A DNA stretch of 64,000 bases from Roseburia zhanii (GTDB lineage Bacteria > Bacillota > Clostridia > Lachnospirales > Lachnospiraceae). The stretch is from contig NZ_JACOPH010000001.1 in NCBI RefSeq assembly GCF_014287635.1, positions 630,707-694,706 on the forward strand, in the 5' to 3' direction. The position numbers and the translations under genes were made by a program. Positions 54,708 to 63,710 of this stretch are shown here, piece after piece; the stretch's first letter is position 1; each line of letters starts with the position of its first letter. The notes beneath the pieces were generated by a model that saw only the letters and a program-made list of their open reading frames with translations, made no database searches and was not told the origin of the DNA.

Positions 54708-56858
54708 ATGGAAAATTCAGGTTATGTTGGTGCACCATACAATTTTGTGCCATTTTATAAAGATGTAGTATCTGTGGAAAAAGAACAGATGATGACACAT
54801 GATAAGATAGAACATGAACTGCTTACTGGTGAAATTGCCTATACAGCAACTGCTAAATTGCCAATTTTTATTTCAGATGGAAAAGAAAAACCGGATTTTG
54901 TAAAAAATGAACGTGGAGAATATATGATTCCGGGAAGCAGCATGAGAGGATTGATCCGAAGCAACACCCAGATTTTAGGTTTATCATCTTTTGGTGAGGA
55001 TATTGATGATTATCGTCTGATGTACCGGAATGTAGCTGCTGCACAAGGAAAAGATGATGGATATGGTGCGATTTTAGGGGCAGAACCGGCTAATATTGGT
55101 GATGGTAAGTCTGTCAGTGTGTTAAAGAATGTAAAAGCAGGGTATATTGAAAAAGTTGGAAGTGAGTATGTTATCTATCAGACAGAAGTTGATAAGATCT
55201 CAGATCAGTTCGGAGAAATGAATTATTATGTGCTTAGTGAGAGAACGATTGCTGAAGATTTGAGGAAAAAAGATACATCATTTTCTTATTTTAAGGAACA
55301 TCCAAACTGCTTGGAACATGTTATGAAAGATGGATTTAAAAAGATTCAAGATAGAGGAAGAATCCATTATAAAGGGACTACGAATCAACATTATACAGAA
55401 GGATATTATAATATATCTTATGAGGTGACAAATACGCGTCAAATTACAGCAGTGGGAAATCCCGGAACATATAAGCATGAAGGATATTTAGTTTGTACAG
55501 GACATATGAATGAGAAAAAATCGAAATACATCATTCCTAAAATGGACCAAAGCAAGGAGCATATTCAGATTTCAAAGGCTGATGTAGATGCATTTCAGAT
55601 TGATTATAATAAGAAAAAAAATACGCTTCGGAATAATAAAAAATATTATAATCTTCCTGAAACCGGAGAGATCAAACCGGTCTTTTATATCCAGTTAGAT
55701 CATTTATATTTTGGATTTACTCCAAGACTGCGTTTATTTTATGATCATACAATTAAGGAGGGGTATAAACAAACGAAAAAATCATTTGATTATGCAAAAT
55801 CCCTTTTTGGAACGATTGATAAAAACGAGAATATTGGATATAAATCAAAGGTTGCCTTTACAGATGCTGTCTTGTGTGGGAATGTGAATAAATCAGAGGA
55901 AAGTTCTGTGATTCTCGGAGAACCAAAACCGACAAGCTATCTGGATTATTTAGTACAAAAAGGTGGTAAAACTACATATAATACGCAGGGATTTGAACTT
56001 CGGGGAGTAAAGCAATATTGGTTACATAAAACATTGGAGTCATATTCTTACAGTAATGCCGGAAAAAATGATAAAGTATTTACCCACATGAAACCGTTAA
56101 AAGAAGGAAGCCGGTTTACCGGAAGTGTCCGTTTCCAGAATTTAACAAAGGCAGAACTTGGACTTTTGTTATGGAGTATCTGCTTAGAGGATGACTGTCT
56201 TATGAATATTGGAATGGGTAAATCATTAGGTTATGGTGTGATCGGTTTAGAGGATGTAACATTAAAAATTTTTGATACAGAAAAAGCATATGATTTAAAT
56301 CAGACTTTAGACTGGCAGCCTATGATGACTGGTGACATTAAGACTTATATTGATGCGTATAAATCAGAGATCAATGGAAAACTAAGAGGAAAAGACATTG
56401 ATAGTTTAAGCAGTATTCAATCATTTTTTAAGATGCATGATCGGAATTTGATACCGGATAATCATGTGATCCGATATATGTCCATAGATAAAAAGGAATA
56501 TCAAAGCAGAAAGCGGCCTTTAGACTCTATTGACGAGGTTATTAAAAAGTCAGAACGATCTGCGAATGAAAAGAAAATAGTAGAAAAACCGGTGATAGAG
56601 AAGAAAACAGCTGCAGAGAAAAAAGAACTGAGATCAGGAAGTGTTTATCAGGCAGAGATCAAAGGATATCAAGGCAAAAAGGTCAAATTTTTAATAGATG
56701 GAAATTATATTTTAACAGCATTAGAGAATATAAAGGGAATCGATGATCTGAATAAAAAGAATATGAAAGAAATGCTTCCGGCAGGGAAAAAGGTGACTGT
56801 GGAATTAAAAAAGATAAAAGTTGATAATGAAACCATATACAAGGTATCCATTCAGTAA
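54708..56858 (+). CDS. TIGR03986-like large RAMP protein with C-terminal OB-like domain
   Basis: The 716-residue protein opens with GYVGAPYNFVPFYKDV, the hallmark of TIGR03986 RAMPs, then YMIPGSSMRGLIRSNTQILG. Two RAMP-like units are spread over about 1-540, including FTGSVRFQNLTKAELGLLLW and NIGMGKSLGYGVIG. A charged linker (about 620-645) leads to a small beta domain (RSGSVYQAEIKGYQGKKVKF) resembling S1/OB or TRAM RNA-binding folds. It is the last backbone subunit of the effector operon. Confidence 0.8.
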   Translation: MENSGYVGAPYNFVPFYKDVVSVEKEQMMTHDKIEHELLTGEIAYTATAKLPIFISDGKEKPDFVKNERGEYMIPGSSMRGLIRSNTQILGLSSFGEDIDDYRLMYRNVAAAQGKDDGYGAILGAEPANIGDGKSVSVLKNVKAGYIEKVGSEYVIYQTEVDKISDQFGEMNYYVLSERTIAEDLRKKDTSFSYFKEHPNCLEHVMKDGFKKIQDRGRIHYKGTTNQHYTEGYYNISYEVTNTRQITAVGNPGTYKHEGYLVCTGHMNEKKSKYIIPKMDQSKEHIQISKADVDAFQIDYNKKKNTLRNNKKYYNLPETGEIKPVFYIQLDHLYFGFTPRLRLFYDHTIKEGYKQTKKSFDYAKSLFGTIDKNENIGYKSKVAFTDAVLCGNVNKSEESSVILGEPKPTSYLDYLVQKGGKTTYNTQGFELRGVKQYWLHKTLESYSYSNAGKNDKVFTHMKPLKEGSRFTGSVRFQNLTKAELGLLLWSICLEDDCLMNIGMGKSLGYGVIGLEDVTLKIFDTEKAYDLNQTLDWQPMMTGDIKTYIDAYKSEINGKLRGKDIDSLSSIQSFFKMHDRNLIPDNHVIRYMSIDKKEYQSRKRPLDSIDEVIKKSERSANEKKIVEKPVIEKKTAAEKKELRSGSVYQAEIKGYQGKKVKFLIDGNYILTALENIKGIDDLNKKNMKEMLPAGKKVTVELKKIKVDNETIYKVSIQ

Positions 56859-56878
56859 GGACACATGAAAGGGACATT

Positions 56879-59146
56879 ATGAGTATACATATTATTTCAG
56901 TATTAGGTACGAGTTTATACGAACCTGTTTATTATCAGGGAAAGAAAGAACCGATAGAAACGGAATTTATACAGGCTGCTGTGATCAATGAGTATAAAGA
57001 TCAGCTCAAAGATAGCGGTAAAGTAACCATTTTTGTTACTGATTTTTCCGAGGTGAGAAACTGGAATGACAGGATATATAGTGGCAGAGATGCAGAGTTT
57101 GCTGCAAAATGGATTTCAGATAAGAAGGGATCTGTTAAAGAGGGAGAAAAAAAATCCGGATTACATTCTATTATTTTAGAACAGTTTCCGGAAATAGCAG
57201 ATCGTGTAGAATGTGTAAAGATTCCGGATATGAAAAATGAAGCAGAGATCTGGGATGTATTTGGAAAGATTTATGACTGCATTGATGAAAAGGATGATCT
57301 GGTATTTGATATTACGCATAGTTTCCGGTCGATTCCGATGCTGGCAGTTACAGTTATCAATTATGCAAAAGTATTAAAACAATGCCATTTAGAAGCTGTT
57401 TATTATGGTGCATATGATGCTGAGGATAATAGCGTGGAAGAAGGAAAAAAATGTGCACCAATCATAGATCTGACAACATTTAATGAAATTTTGGAATGGA
57501 CTTATGCGGCGGATTCCTTTGTGAATTATGGAAATGTGAATAAGATGAAAGAGGTCTATAAAGACCGTATCAGGCGGATTCCGGATGAAGAAAAGCGTGA
57601 ATGGAATCCAATGAATATTATTATTAATAATATGGAAAATCTATCACTTGGAATTTCTACCTGCAGAGGTGCTAATTCTCTAAAATTACCTAATCGTAAA
57701 AATCTGGACTCCAAAAGTGTATTGCAGGCATATTTAAGATTGAAATCAAATGTGAATAGTCAGGATATGAATAAGGGAAAAGATATCATTCCAATGATGA
57801 AATTGATCGAATATGCTACCAAGAAGTTTCATGCCTTTGATACTTGCCAATGGGATTATGAGGTTGGCATAGAGATTGTTCGCTGGAGTATCCGGTATCG
57901 TATGGTACAGCAGGGGTATACTGCATTAGAAGAAACGATCAAAACGTATATATGTGAACGATATGGTCTTGATGATATTGTATTAAAAAATAGAGAAGAT
58001 ATTGTTAGTTCTATATTTACAGCATCTAAAAAGGAAATACCAGATGATCGGGAAGAACTGTTTGAGAATATTACACAAAATGATAGATATTTTTCAATTA
58101 CGTATGCAAATCTGGATGATACACTGAAGGATATTGTAAAACGTATAATCATGGAAATTCCAAAAGAGTTACTGAAGTTAGCACAGTCGGTAAAGCAATA
58201 TCGAAATGATATCAATCATATGGGATTTAACGAGGATTGCAGAACGGCAGAGGTGCTCGAGGGAAAGCTGAAAGAGTCTTTTGATCAGTTTGTTAAAATT
58301 GTTGATGACATGAAGGATATACAAAGTGCATCCATCGTGCAAAAGGGCTTCACACACGCAGGCGTATTTCATGCAGATGATGTTTTTGCAACAGCCTTAT
58401 TAAAGATTGTATATCCGGATATTGTCATCGAAAGAGGAACGAAAGTGCCGGATGATTATGATGGTATCGTATATGATATAGGTTATGGAAAATACGATCA
58501 TCATCAGGCTGATCGTAAGAGCAGAGAAAATGGGGTTCCATATGCCGCATTTGGTTTGCTATGGGAAGAATATGGACCGGAATTAGTCGGGGAGGAGATG
58601 GCAGCAGCTTTTGATAAGGAATTTGTTCAAAGGTTAGATCTGTCTGATAATACCGGAGAAAACGAGGCGGTCTGTAGTCTGATAGCCGGATATAATAGTT
58701 TATGGGATGAAGATAGTGATCAGGATGAACAGTTTATGGAAGCAGTCAATGTTGCCAAAGAAATGTTAGAACGCCAGATCAAGAAGATGATCAGTAAGAA
58801 GAAGGCAGCAGAAGAAGTCAGAAATCAAATTTCACAGGCGAAAGATCATATACTGATTCTTGAAAAAGCAATGCCTTGGAAAGAAGCATTGGTAGATACC
58901 GATATTCTTTATGTGATCATGAGATCAATCCGAGGTGGTTATAATGTGCAGGCAGTTCCAAAGACGATTGATACGACAGAGTTAAAAAAAGCATTTCCAA
59001 AAGCGTGGTGTGGTGCAGCAAAAGAGGATTTAGTAAAGATGACAGGAATTGAAACATTTACATTTTGTCATTTTAATGGATTTTTGTGTGTAGCAGAAAC
59101 GTTAGAAGATGCTGTGAAAATTGCAGAAGATGCTGTAAATGCATAA
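56879..59146 (+). CDS. CARF-HEPN-MYG1 three-domain fusion
   Basis: The 755-residue protein has an N-terminal CARF domain of Csx2/TIGR02221 type (1-205): MSIHIISVLGTSLYEPVYYQ and LVFDITHSFRSIPMLAVTVI. A helical HEPN part follows (about 205-480) with R442-x4-H447 (RNDINH), the RNase motif. The last 265 residues are a MYG1/UPF0160 domain: FTHAGVFHADDVFATALL (H498, D500, D501) and YDIGYGKYDHHQ (D540, H541, H542), the DHH-like metal ligands. Human MYG1 has been reported to be a 3'-5' RNA exonuclease and DHH relatives hydrolyse short or cyclic nucleotides. The tail could degrade cut RNA or the cyclic messenger itself. The stop is followed by a terminator. Confidence 0.88.
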   Translation: MSIHIISVLGTSLYEPVYYQGKKEPIETEFIQAAVINEYKDQLKDSGKVTIFVTDFSEVRNWNDRIYSGRDAEFAAKWISDKKGSVKEGEKKSGLHSIILEQFPEIADRVECVKIPDMKNEAEIWDVFGKIYDCIDEKDDLVFDITHSFRSIPMLAVTVINYAKVLKQCHLEAVYYGAYDAEDNSVEEGKKCAPIIDLTTFNEILEWTYAADSFVNYGNVNKMKEVYKDRIRRIPDEEKREWNPMNIIINNMENLSLGISTCRGANSLKLPNRKNLDSKSVLQAYLRLKSNVNSQDMNKGKDIIPMMKLIEYATKKFHAFDTCQWDYEVGIEIVRWSIRYRMVQQGYTALEETIKTYICERYGLDDIVLKNREDIVSSIFTASKKEIPDDREELFENITQNDRYFSITYANLDDTLKDIVKRIIMEIPKELLKLAQSVKQYRNDINHMGFNEDCRTAEVLEGKLKESFDQFVKIVDDMKDIQSASIVQKGFTHAGVFHADDVFATALLKIVYPDIVIERGTKVPDDYDGIVYDIGYGKYDHHQADRKSRENGVPYAAFGLLWEEYGPELVGEEMAAAFDKEFVQRLDLSDNTGENEAVCSLIAGYNSLWDEDSDQDEQFMEAVNVAKEMLERQIKKMISKKKAAEEVRNQISQAKDHILILEKAMPWKEALVDTDILYVIMRSIRGGYNVQAVPKTIDTTELKKAFPKAWCGAAKEDLVKMTGIETFTFCHFNGFLCVAETLEDAVKIAEDAVNA

Positions 59147-59154
59147 GAGATAAG

Positions 59155-59208
59155 AGCTTCTCATTATTTTAGCAGAGATTTATTGCAAAGATAGTGAGAA
59201 GCTTTTTA
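59155..59208 (+). terminator. Terminator of effector operon
   Basis: AGCTTCTCA (59155-59163) and TGAGAAGCT (59195-59203) pair across a 31-base loop; TTTTA follows. Confidence 0.6.
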
Positions 59209-59223
59209 TTATTTCATATTGCA

Positions 59224-59238
59224 TTACCTTAAAGGTAA
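59224..59238. promoter_or_regulatory. 15-bp palindrome before peptide operon
   Basis: TTACCTT-A-AAGGTAA is a perfect palindrome about 150 bp upstream of the first peptide gene; GTTACC recurs at 59311. It could be an operator. Confidence 0.3.
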
Positions 59239-59387
59239 CATAATTTGGATAAATATATAATAAAATAACAAAATCAGTAACAAAAATAAATACAGAATGT
59301 TCACTGGAAGTTACCTGCAAAACGGGATATAGTATATACAAGCCCGGGGGGAACACATAAAAACATAAGAAATCAGGAGGTAGTTTT

Positions 59388-59543
59388 ATGAAAGAAAAAA
59401 TATTAGAATTAACAGGAAAAACCAAACATAAGAAAAAGAAAGTGATGAAGTTATTTGAAGAAGTAAAACCAGAAACAGAGGAGGAAGTCCTTATTTTAGA
59501 ATGTTTAGAAACCATGATGTATGAAATTATGAAGTGTTTATAA
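59388..59543 (+). CDS. 51-aa basic/helical peptide
   Basis: CAGGAGG lies eight bases before ATG 59388. The peptide starts MKEKILELTGKTKHKKKKVM and has an acidic middle (EEVKPETEEEVLILE) and a Cys near the end (MKCL). It is predicted helical, with no signal peptide. No family is recognised. It is the first of three very small genes, each with its own strong ribosome site, between two CARF genes. Confidence 0.55.
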   Translation: MKEKILELTGKTKHKKKKVMKLFEEVKPETEEEVLILECLETMMYEIMKCL

Positions 59544-59553
59544 GGAGGGAAAG

Positions 59554-59628
59554 ATGATGAAAGAACATGTGATTACGCCAAGACCTATACCATTTCCAAG
59601 ACCGTTGCCACCTATTATAGTATTTTAA
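59554..59628 (+). CDS. 24-aa proline-rich peptide
   Basis: AAGGAGGG precedes ATG 59554 (a second ATG follows directly). The peptide contains the pseudo-repeat TPRPIPFPRPLPP and ends in IIVF. The gene begins 10 bp after the previous stop. The Pro/Arg/Phe pattern resembles proline-rich ribosome-binding antimicrobial peptides, by composition only. Confidence 0.45.
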   Translation: MMKEHVITPRPIPFPRPLPPIIVF

Positions 59629-59643
59629 TATGGAAGGAGAAGA

Positions 59644-59727
59644 ATGTTTATGAGAAGAAAAAGGTTACAATGCAGACAAAGGTTTGACACAGAAGATGAT
59701 AAAGATGGGAGAATCAAGAACAAGTGA
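59644..59727 (+). CDS. 27-aa arginine-rich peptide
   Basis: GGAAGGAGAAG precedes ATG 59644. The head is strongly basic (MRRKRLQCRQR) and the tail acidic (DTEDDKDG). It overlaps the left arm of the terminator at 59719. No family is recognised. Confidence 0.45.
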   Translation: MFMRRKRLQCRQRFDTEDDKDGRIKNK

Positions 59728-59760
59728 TGTTTTTATATAATATAAAACGTCACTTGTTTT
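59719..59760 (+). terminator. Terminator of peptide operon
   Basis: AACAAGTGA and TCACTTGTT pair around an inner TTTTATAT / ATATAAAA stem, then TTTG. Confidence 0.75.
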
Positions 59761-59870
59761 GTTATACGGTAAGAAAGCATCTTGCGTATACTCATTAGAA
59801 AGATTATGATATTTATGAACAGATATTGAAAAACAGACGAAATCATAAGAAAAATGCGTGGGGAACTAAG

Positions 59871-61721
59871 ATGAGAGATACAAAAAAAATATTATTACTT
59901 ACATTGGGTACGGGTAGGCTGTCAGATACAAATGAAGCTGAATACATCAGTGTACAATATACATTTGAAGGTCAGGATTATAAGAAAAATATTGACGATA
60001 TCGAAGGAACAAAAACAAATTTCGTGGCAGAACCGCTTATTGATCTGGTTAAGCCGGATGATATTTATATCCTTGGAACAGTAAAATCTGCATGGCCCCA
60101 ATTTTACGCATCCCTTATCACAGAAAATAATGAAGATTTATCCTATATGGAGAATAAAGATTACCTGCAGCTTTTAAATATGGAAAAGCAGTATGGGGTA
60201 ACTACATCAAAAGAGAAACTTTTAGAATTAGAGCAGGAGATTTCTACTGCTTTTGCGCATATTCCATCCTGGAAAAGATTTCCCAGATCATATAAGGACA
60301 AACGACCGGAAATACATATCTGGTTGACGAAGTATGGGATCAATGAGAAAGAACTGATTGAGAATTATGATATTTTGAAACGGATTGAAAATTCTTTAGA
60401 AGAAAGATATCAGTATGAGATTTCTTTTGATATTACACATTCGTTCCGTTCCCTTCCAATATATAACTTGGTTATTTTAAATTATATTAAGAATATTACA
60501 AAATATCAGATTGCGATAAAACATATCTATTATGGTAATGTAGAGGTGAGATCTGAGTTAAATGAAAAGGCACCGATCGTAGATTTATATGATCTGGCAC
60601 ATATCTTAGATCTGACAAATGGTGTTACAGAATTTAAAGATACGGGTAATTCGGTTACATTATTGAATATGCTTTCAGAAGATGATGAGTTAAAGGAAAC
60701 ATTGAAAAAATTCGATATAGCTATGCAGTTAAATGCATTTGATAAGATAAAAACAGAATTAAAAGAGTTATGTAAACTGATCCCGGAAAAATCAGATGAT
60801 TCAAGATATACAGGTGTCCGGGAAATGATCCATACAGTTTTAGAAGAAAAATTTTTTGATAAAGAAGGAAGTAATATCTTAGAAGTAAACAATATGAGTG
60901 ATGCAGATCTGAAATTTTTACTTGCTCAATGGTTTTTCAATCAAAATCGAAATGGACTGGGACTCGCAACCGGATTAGAAGCATTACGGGATATTACAAC
61001 ACCTGCGTTTATGAGAGCACGAAGATTAGTAAAAGGTGAAGAAAGAAAATATCGTGAAGGCGCAGAGAAATATTTTATAGATATTGCTGCAGAATTGAAA
61101 AAGAAAGAAGAACATACTCCTTTGGAGAAAGTAGTATGCAGCCTTGGTGGAAAGCTTAAAGATTATAAAGAGATCAGGAATATTTTTGCACATAGTTTAC
61201 ATGATAAAACGGAGGCTGATCTTGATCAGATAGGAGCAGACATCCAAAAGTTTAAGACAGATTTATTCAAATTGAAAAAGATATATGATCAGAATCAGAC
61301 TGAATTTGTAAAATTGTTTAAGATCAAGATTATACAGCAGTCACAGCAGCTGAAAGAACCTATAAAGGCAATCCTTGTATTTGGTCAGGAAGAAGGGGAT
61401 GAAGACTGGGTGACAATTTTAAAGACGTATGAAGATTTAACTCTGGAAAAAATTTTTTATTCAGATGCAGATATGTTAAGTGAATATATGAAAGATGATC
61501 AGACAGGAAAAGAACGGAAAGAATTCAGAAAAAGTATGCGTTCCTATATAGATAACTGTATACAGAAATACGGACTGTCAAAAAAAGAACTGATTGTCGT
61601 ATTAAAAAGTACGGAATATATCAAACAGACAGAGATCATAAATGATTTATCACACCATGAGTATGACTGCCGTTTATATGTTTGTCCGGAAGGAAAAAAT
61701 GTTGGGTTACGAAAAATATAA
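59871..61721 (+). CDS. CARF-HEPN RNase, Csx2/TIGR02221-like, with C-terminal extension
   Basis: ATG 59871 is preferred because GGGGA lies just upstream; an in-frame TTG at 59826 has no ribosome site. The 616-residue protein has a CARF domain (about 1-235): KKILLLTLGTGRLSDTNEAE and FDITHSFRSLPIYNLVILNY. The HEPN domain has R436-x4-H441 (RNIFAH) after KDYKEI. An extra ~120 residues (from about 500, KAILVFGQEEGDEDWVTIL) resemble a small Rossmann-like domain with no recognised family. It should be a cyclic-oligoadenylate-activated RNase like Csx1/Csm6. It is transcribed separately from the effector operon. Confidence 0.82.
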   Translation: MRDTKKILLLTLGTGRLSDTNEAEYISVQYTFEGQDYKKNIDDIEGTKTNFVAEPLIDLVKPDDIYILGTVKSAWPQFYASLITENNEDLSYMENKDYLQLLNMEKQYGVTTSKEKLLELEQEISTAFAHIPSWKRFPRSYKDKRPEIHIWLTKYGINEKELIENYDILKRIENSLEERYQYEISFDITHSFRSLPIYNLVILNYIKNITKYQIAIKHIYYGNVEVRSELNEKAPIVDLYDLAHILDLTNGVTEFKDTGNSVTLLNMLSEDDELKETLKKFDIAMQLNAFDKIKTELKELCKLIPEKSDDSRYTGVREMIHTVLEEKFFDKEGSNILEVNNMSDADLKFLLAQWFFNQNRNGLGLATGLEALRDITTPAFMRARRLVKGEERKYREGAEKYFIDIAAELKKKEEHTPLEKVVCSLGGKLKDYKEIRNIFAHSLHDKTEADLDQIGADIQKFKTDLFKLKKIYDQNQTEFVKLFKIKIIQQSQQLKEPIKAILVFGQEEGDEDWVTILKTYEDLTLEKIFYSDADMLSEYMKDDQTGKERKEFRKSMRSYIDNCIQKYGLSKKELIVVLKSTEYIKQTEIINDLSHHEYDCRLYVCPEGKNVGLRKI

Positions 61722-61763
61722 GGAAATAAAGCGTTTACATTTTTGGAGTATAGGAGATAGACA

Positions 61764-62384
61764 ATGAAAAAATTTATTTGTACGATTCCATTGCAGGTGA
61801 ATCAACGGGAATTGGAAAAAGTCGTGTATGATGCAGTGGATAATCCGAAATTAGTATATGGTGAGGCAGTATCTTTTCCGATTGTTCCCGTAATAAATGG
61901 TTACGTGAACGATGGAGAGAAAATCGAATTACTGGTTTTAAAGCAGAAGGCAGAGGGAACAGATCTTAATTATGAAGCATTTCAGAAACAGGTGTCACAG
62001 TTGTGTGAAAAAAGAGGGATCATCTATGAAATAAAAATTATAGAAATTATTTTCGATGAAACATCCGGGACACATTTAAAAACCTTTTTGTCATTGATTG
62101 AACATATTGGGGAAAATGATGATTTATATGCCTGTATGACATATGGAACAAAACCAATTCCAATAGTAGAAATGATGGCATTAAATTATGCGGTTCGCAA
62201 TGTAAGACATGTGCATGTAGGATGTATTGTTTATGGACAAAAAAGCTGGGAACGGAATATAAATGTTATTTATGATATTACGAGTCTGTTTGTTATGGAT
62301 GAAGTAGTACATGATATAGCAGCTATGAAGATGGAACATCCATTAAAGTATATTCAGGATATTTTATATTTTACAGAAGAATGA
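61764..62384 (+). CDS. Stand-alone CARF-like protein
   Basis: The 206-residue protein lacks a HEPN motif. Its core DDLYACMTYGTKPIPIVEMM then ALNYAVRNVRHVHVGCIVYG aligns by eye with the DITHSF-RSIP ligand block of the neighbouring CARF proteins, with GTKP in place of HSFR. It may bind the same messenger and either destroy it (as stand-alone ring nucleases do) or pass the signal to the partner gene ten bases downstream. GGAGTATAGGAG precedes the ATG. No catalytic residues are assigned. Confidence 0.65.
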   Translation: MKKFICTIPLQVNQRELEKVVYDAVDNPKLVYGEAVSFPIVPVINGYVNDGEKIELLVLKQKAEGTDLNYEAFQKQVSQLCEKRGIIYEIKIIEIIFDETSGTHLKTFLSLIEHIGENDDLYACMTYGTKPIPIVEMMALNYAVRNVRHVHVGCIVYGQKSWERNINVIYDITSLFVMDEVVHDIAAMKMEHPLKYIQDILYFTEE

Positions 62385-62393
62385 GGTGCTTAA

Positions 62394-63629
62394 ATGGAAG
62401 ATTTAGCTATGTATTATGAACTATTTGAATGTAATCCGGAAGATAGTGATTATGTTTTAAATGAAAAATATGATCAGTTACGCAGAAAGTATCAGAATAA
62501 TGCCTTAGTATGCGAAAATATTAAAAAGGCATTTGCTATATTAGAAGATAGTAGAAATGGTTGTGTTCAGCCAGGGGATATAAAGGGAGAAGAACGTAAT
62601 CTGAGAAATATTGAGCATGAATTATTAGAATGTCAGAAAAAATTAGCAGAAGGTTTCAAAAAAATAGATTGTTTCAATGAAATTAGCAGTATAAAGCTTA
62701 GTATTCTGAAATTGACCCCTTTTTGGCTGCATTCCACAAAGAAAAATCTTGAAAATACCGGTTTTGCCGCTTATTGTGAATCTCAATATGAAGAAGATAT
62801 CAAAAATTTTTTTGAAGAACAGATGCAAAAAAGGATATTAGGATCAAAAGATGATAAGATTTTTGGCTGGCTTAAAAATTACGATGCAGAAAAAGGGGAT
62901 TTTGTACATTATGCCAGAAAGTCTATGACGCATATCAGAAGTGATTTGAAAAAAGAGTTATGTAATATCTGTACAGCAGAATTAAATGAATCAAAATTAG
63001 AAAATAGGACAGCATTTTATGGAAATGCTTCTGTTGAAGATGAAAAAACGAAGAAAAAGGCAGAAAAAAAGAAACAGGAAATCATCAAAAAGTATGATCA
63101 TCACAAGTTCGTATGGATTTTAGCAAAGGGACCATATATCTTGAAATTATGGGAAACGACGAATGCTACTTGTCAGGAAACAGAATTTGCCAGATATTAT
63201 ATGGCTAATATTGTCCTTACTTTCATAAAGGCGGTGATCCTGCCACTTTCATCAGAAACAATTTCTGCAAAAATAATTGACTTTATGATTGGACGTGAAC
63301 TGTCAAGTGAACATTTATCAGCTAATTTGGATGATATATATGAAGCAATGGATCAGGAATTCGTGAACTATATGATGTTAAATCCGTGTATGGATTTAGA
63401 TGATATGATTGTGGAAAGACTGCATACATATCAGGAGCTTGGAATTGAAAAGAGTGGGGATATACGTTTCTTTAAAGGTGGGATTAAATTTATTGATGAA
63501 ATTTTAGTACACTATTATGCAGCGGTAAAGAGTGAGCCTGACAAGAAGAGTCAGTCTATGAAAACAATTCGTACAAGACATTGGAATAAATTTGAAAAAT
63601 TAGTTCTTATGGAAAAAGAATATTTTTAA
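62394..63629 (+). CDS. J-like plus sigma-like protein, CRISPR-linked
   Basis: GAGGTG precedes ATG 62394, ten bases after the CARF-like gene. The 411-residue protein has an N-terminal J-domain-like helix pair (YYELFECNPEDSDYVLNEKY then DQLRRKYQNN) without the HPD motif. A central segment, WLKNYDAEKGDFVHYARKSM, matches the pattern of sigma-70-like region 2 (W-x-YD-EKG-F-Y). It is followed by a basic coiled coil (KTKKKAEKKKQEIIKKY) and a helical C-terminus. The sigma resemblance is by eye and could be wrong. Coupling to a CARF-like gene suggests a messenger-controlled transcription or chaperone-type switch. Confidence 0.5.
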   Translation: MEDLAMYYELFECNPEDSDYVLNEKYDQLRRKYQNNALVCENIKKAFAILEDSRNGCVQPGDIKGEERNLRNIEHELLECQKKLAEGFKKIDCFNEISSIKLSILKLTPFWLHSTKKNLENTGFAAYCESQYEEDIKNFFEEQMQKRILGSKDDKIFGWLKNYDAEKGDFVHYARKSMTHIRSDLKKELCNICTAELNESKLENRTAFYGNASVEDEKTKKKAEKKKQEIIKKYDHHKFVWILAKGPYILKLWETTNATCQETEFARYYMANIVLTFIKAVILPLSSETISAKIIDFMIGRELSSEHLSANLDDIYEAMDQEFVNYMMLNPCMDLDDMIVERLHTYQELGIEKSGDIRFFKGGIKFIDEILVHYYAAVKSEPDKKSQSMKTIRTRHWNKFEKLVLMEKEYF

Positions 63630-63710
63630 TGTTACTTTTTTTGACATATTTTTGATATATAGGTGTAAAACAAAAGATGAAAAAATCAAAGAGAATCAAG
63701 GAGGACAAAA

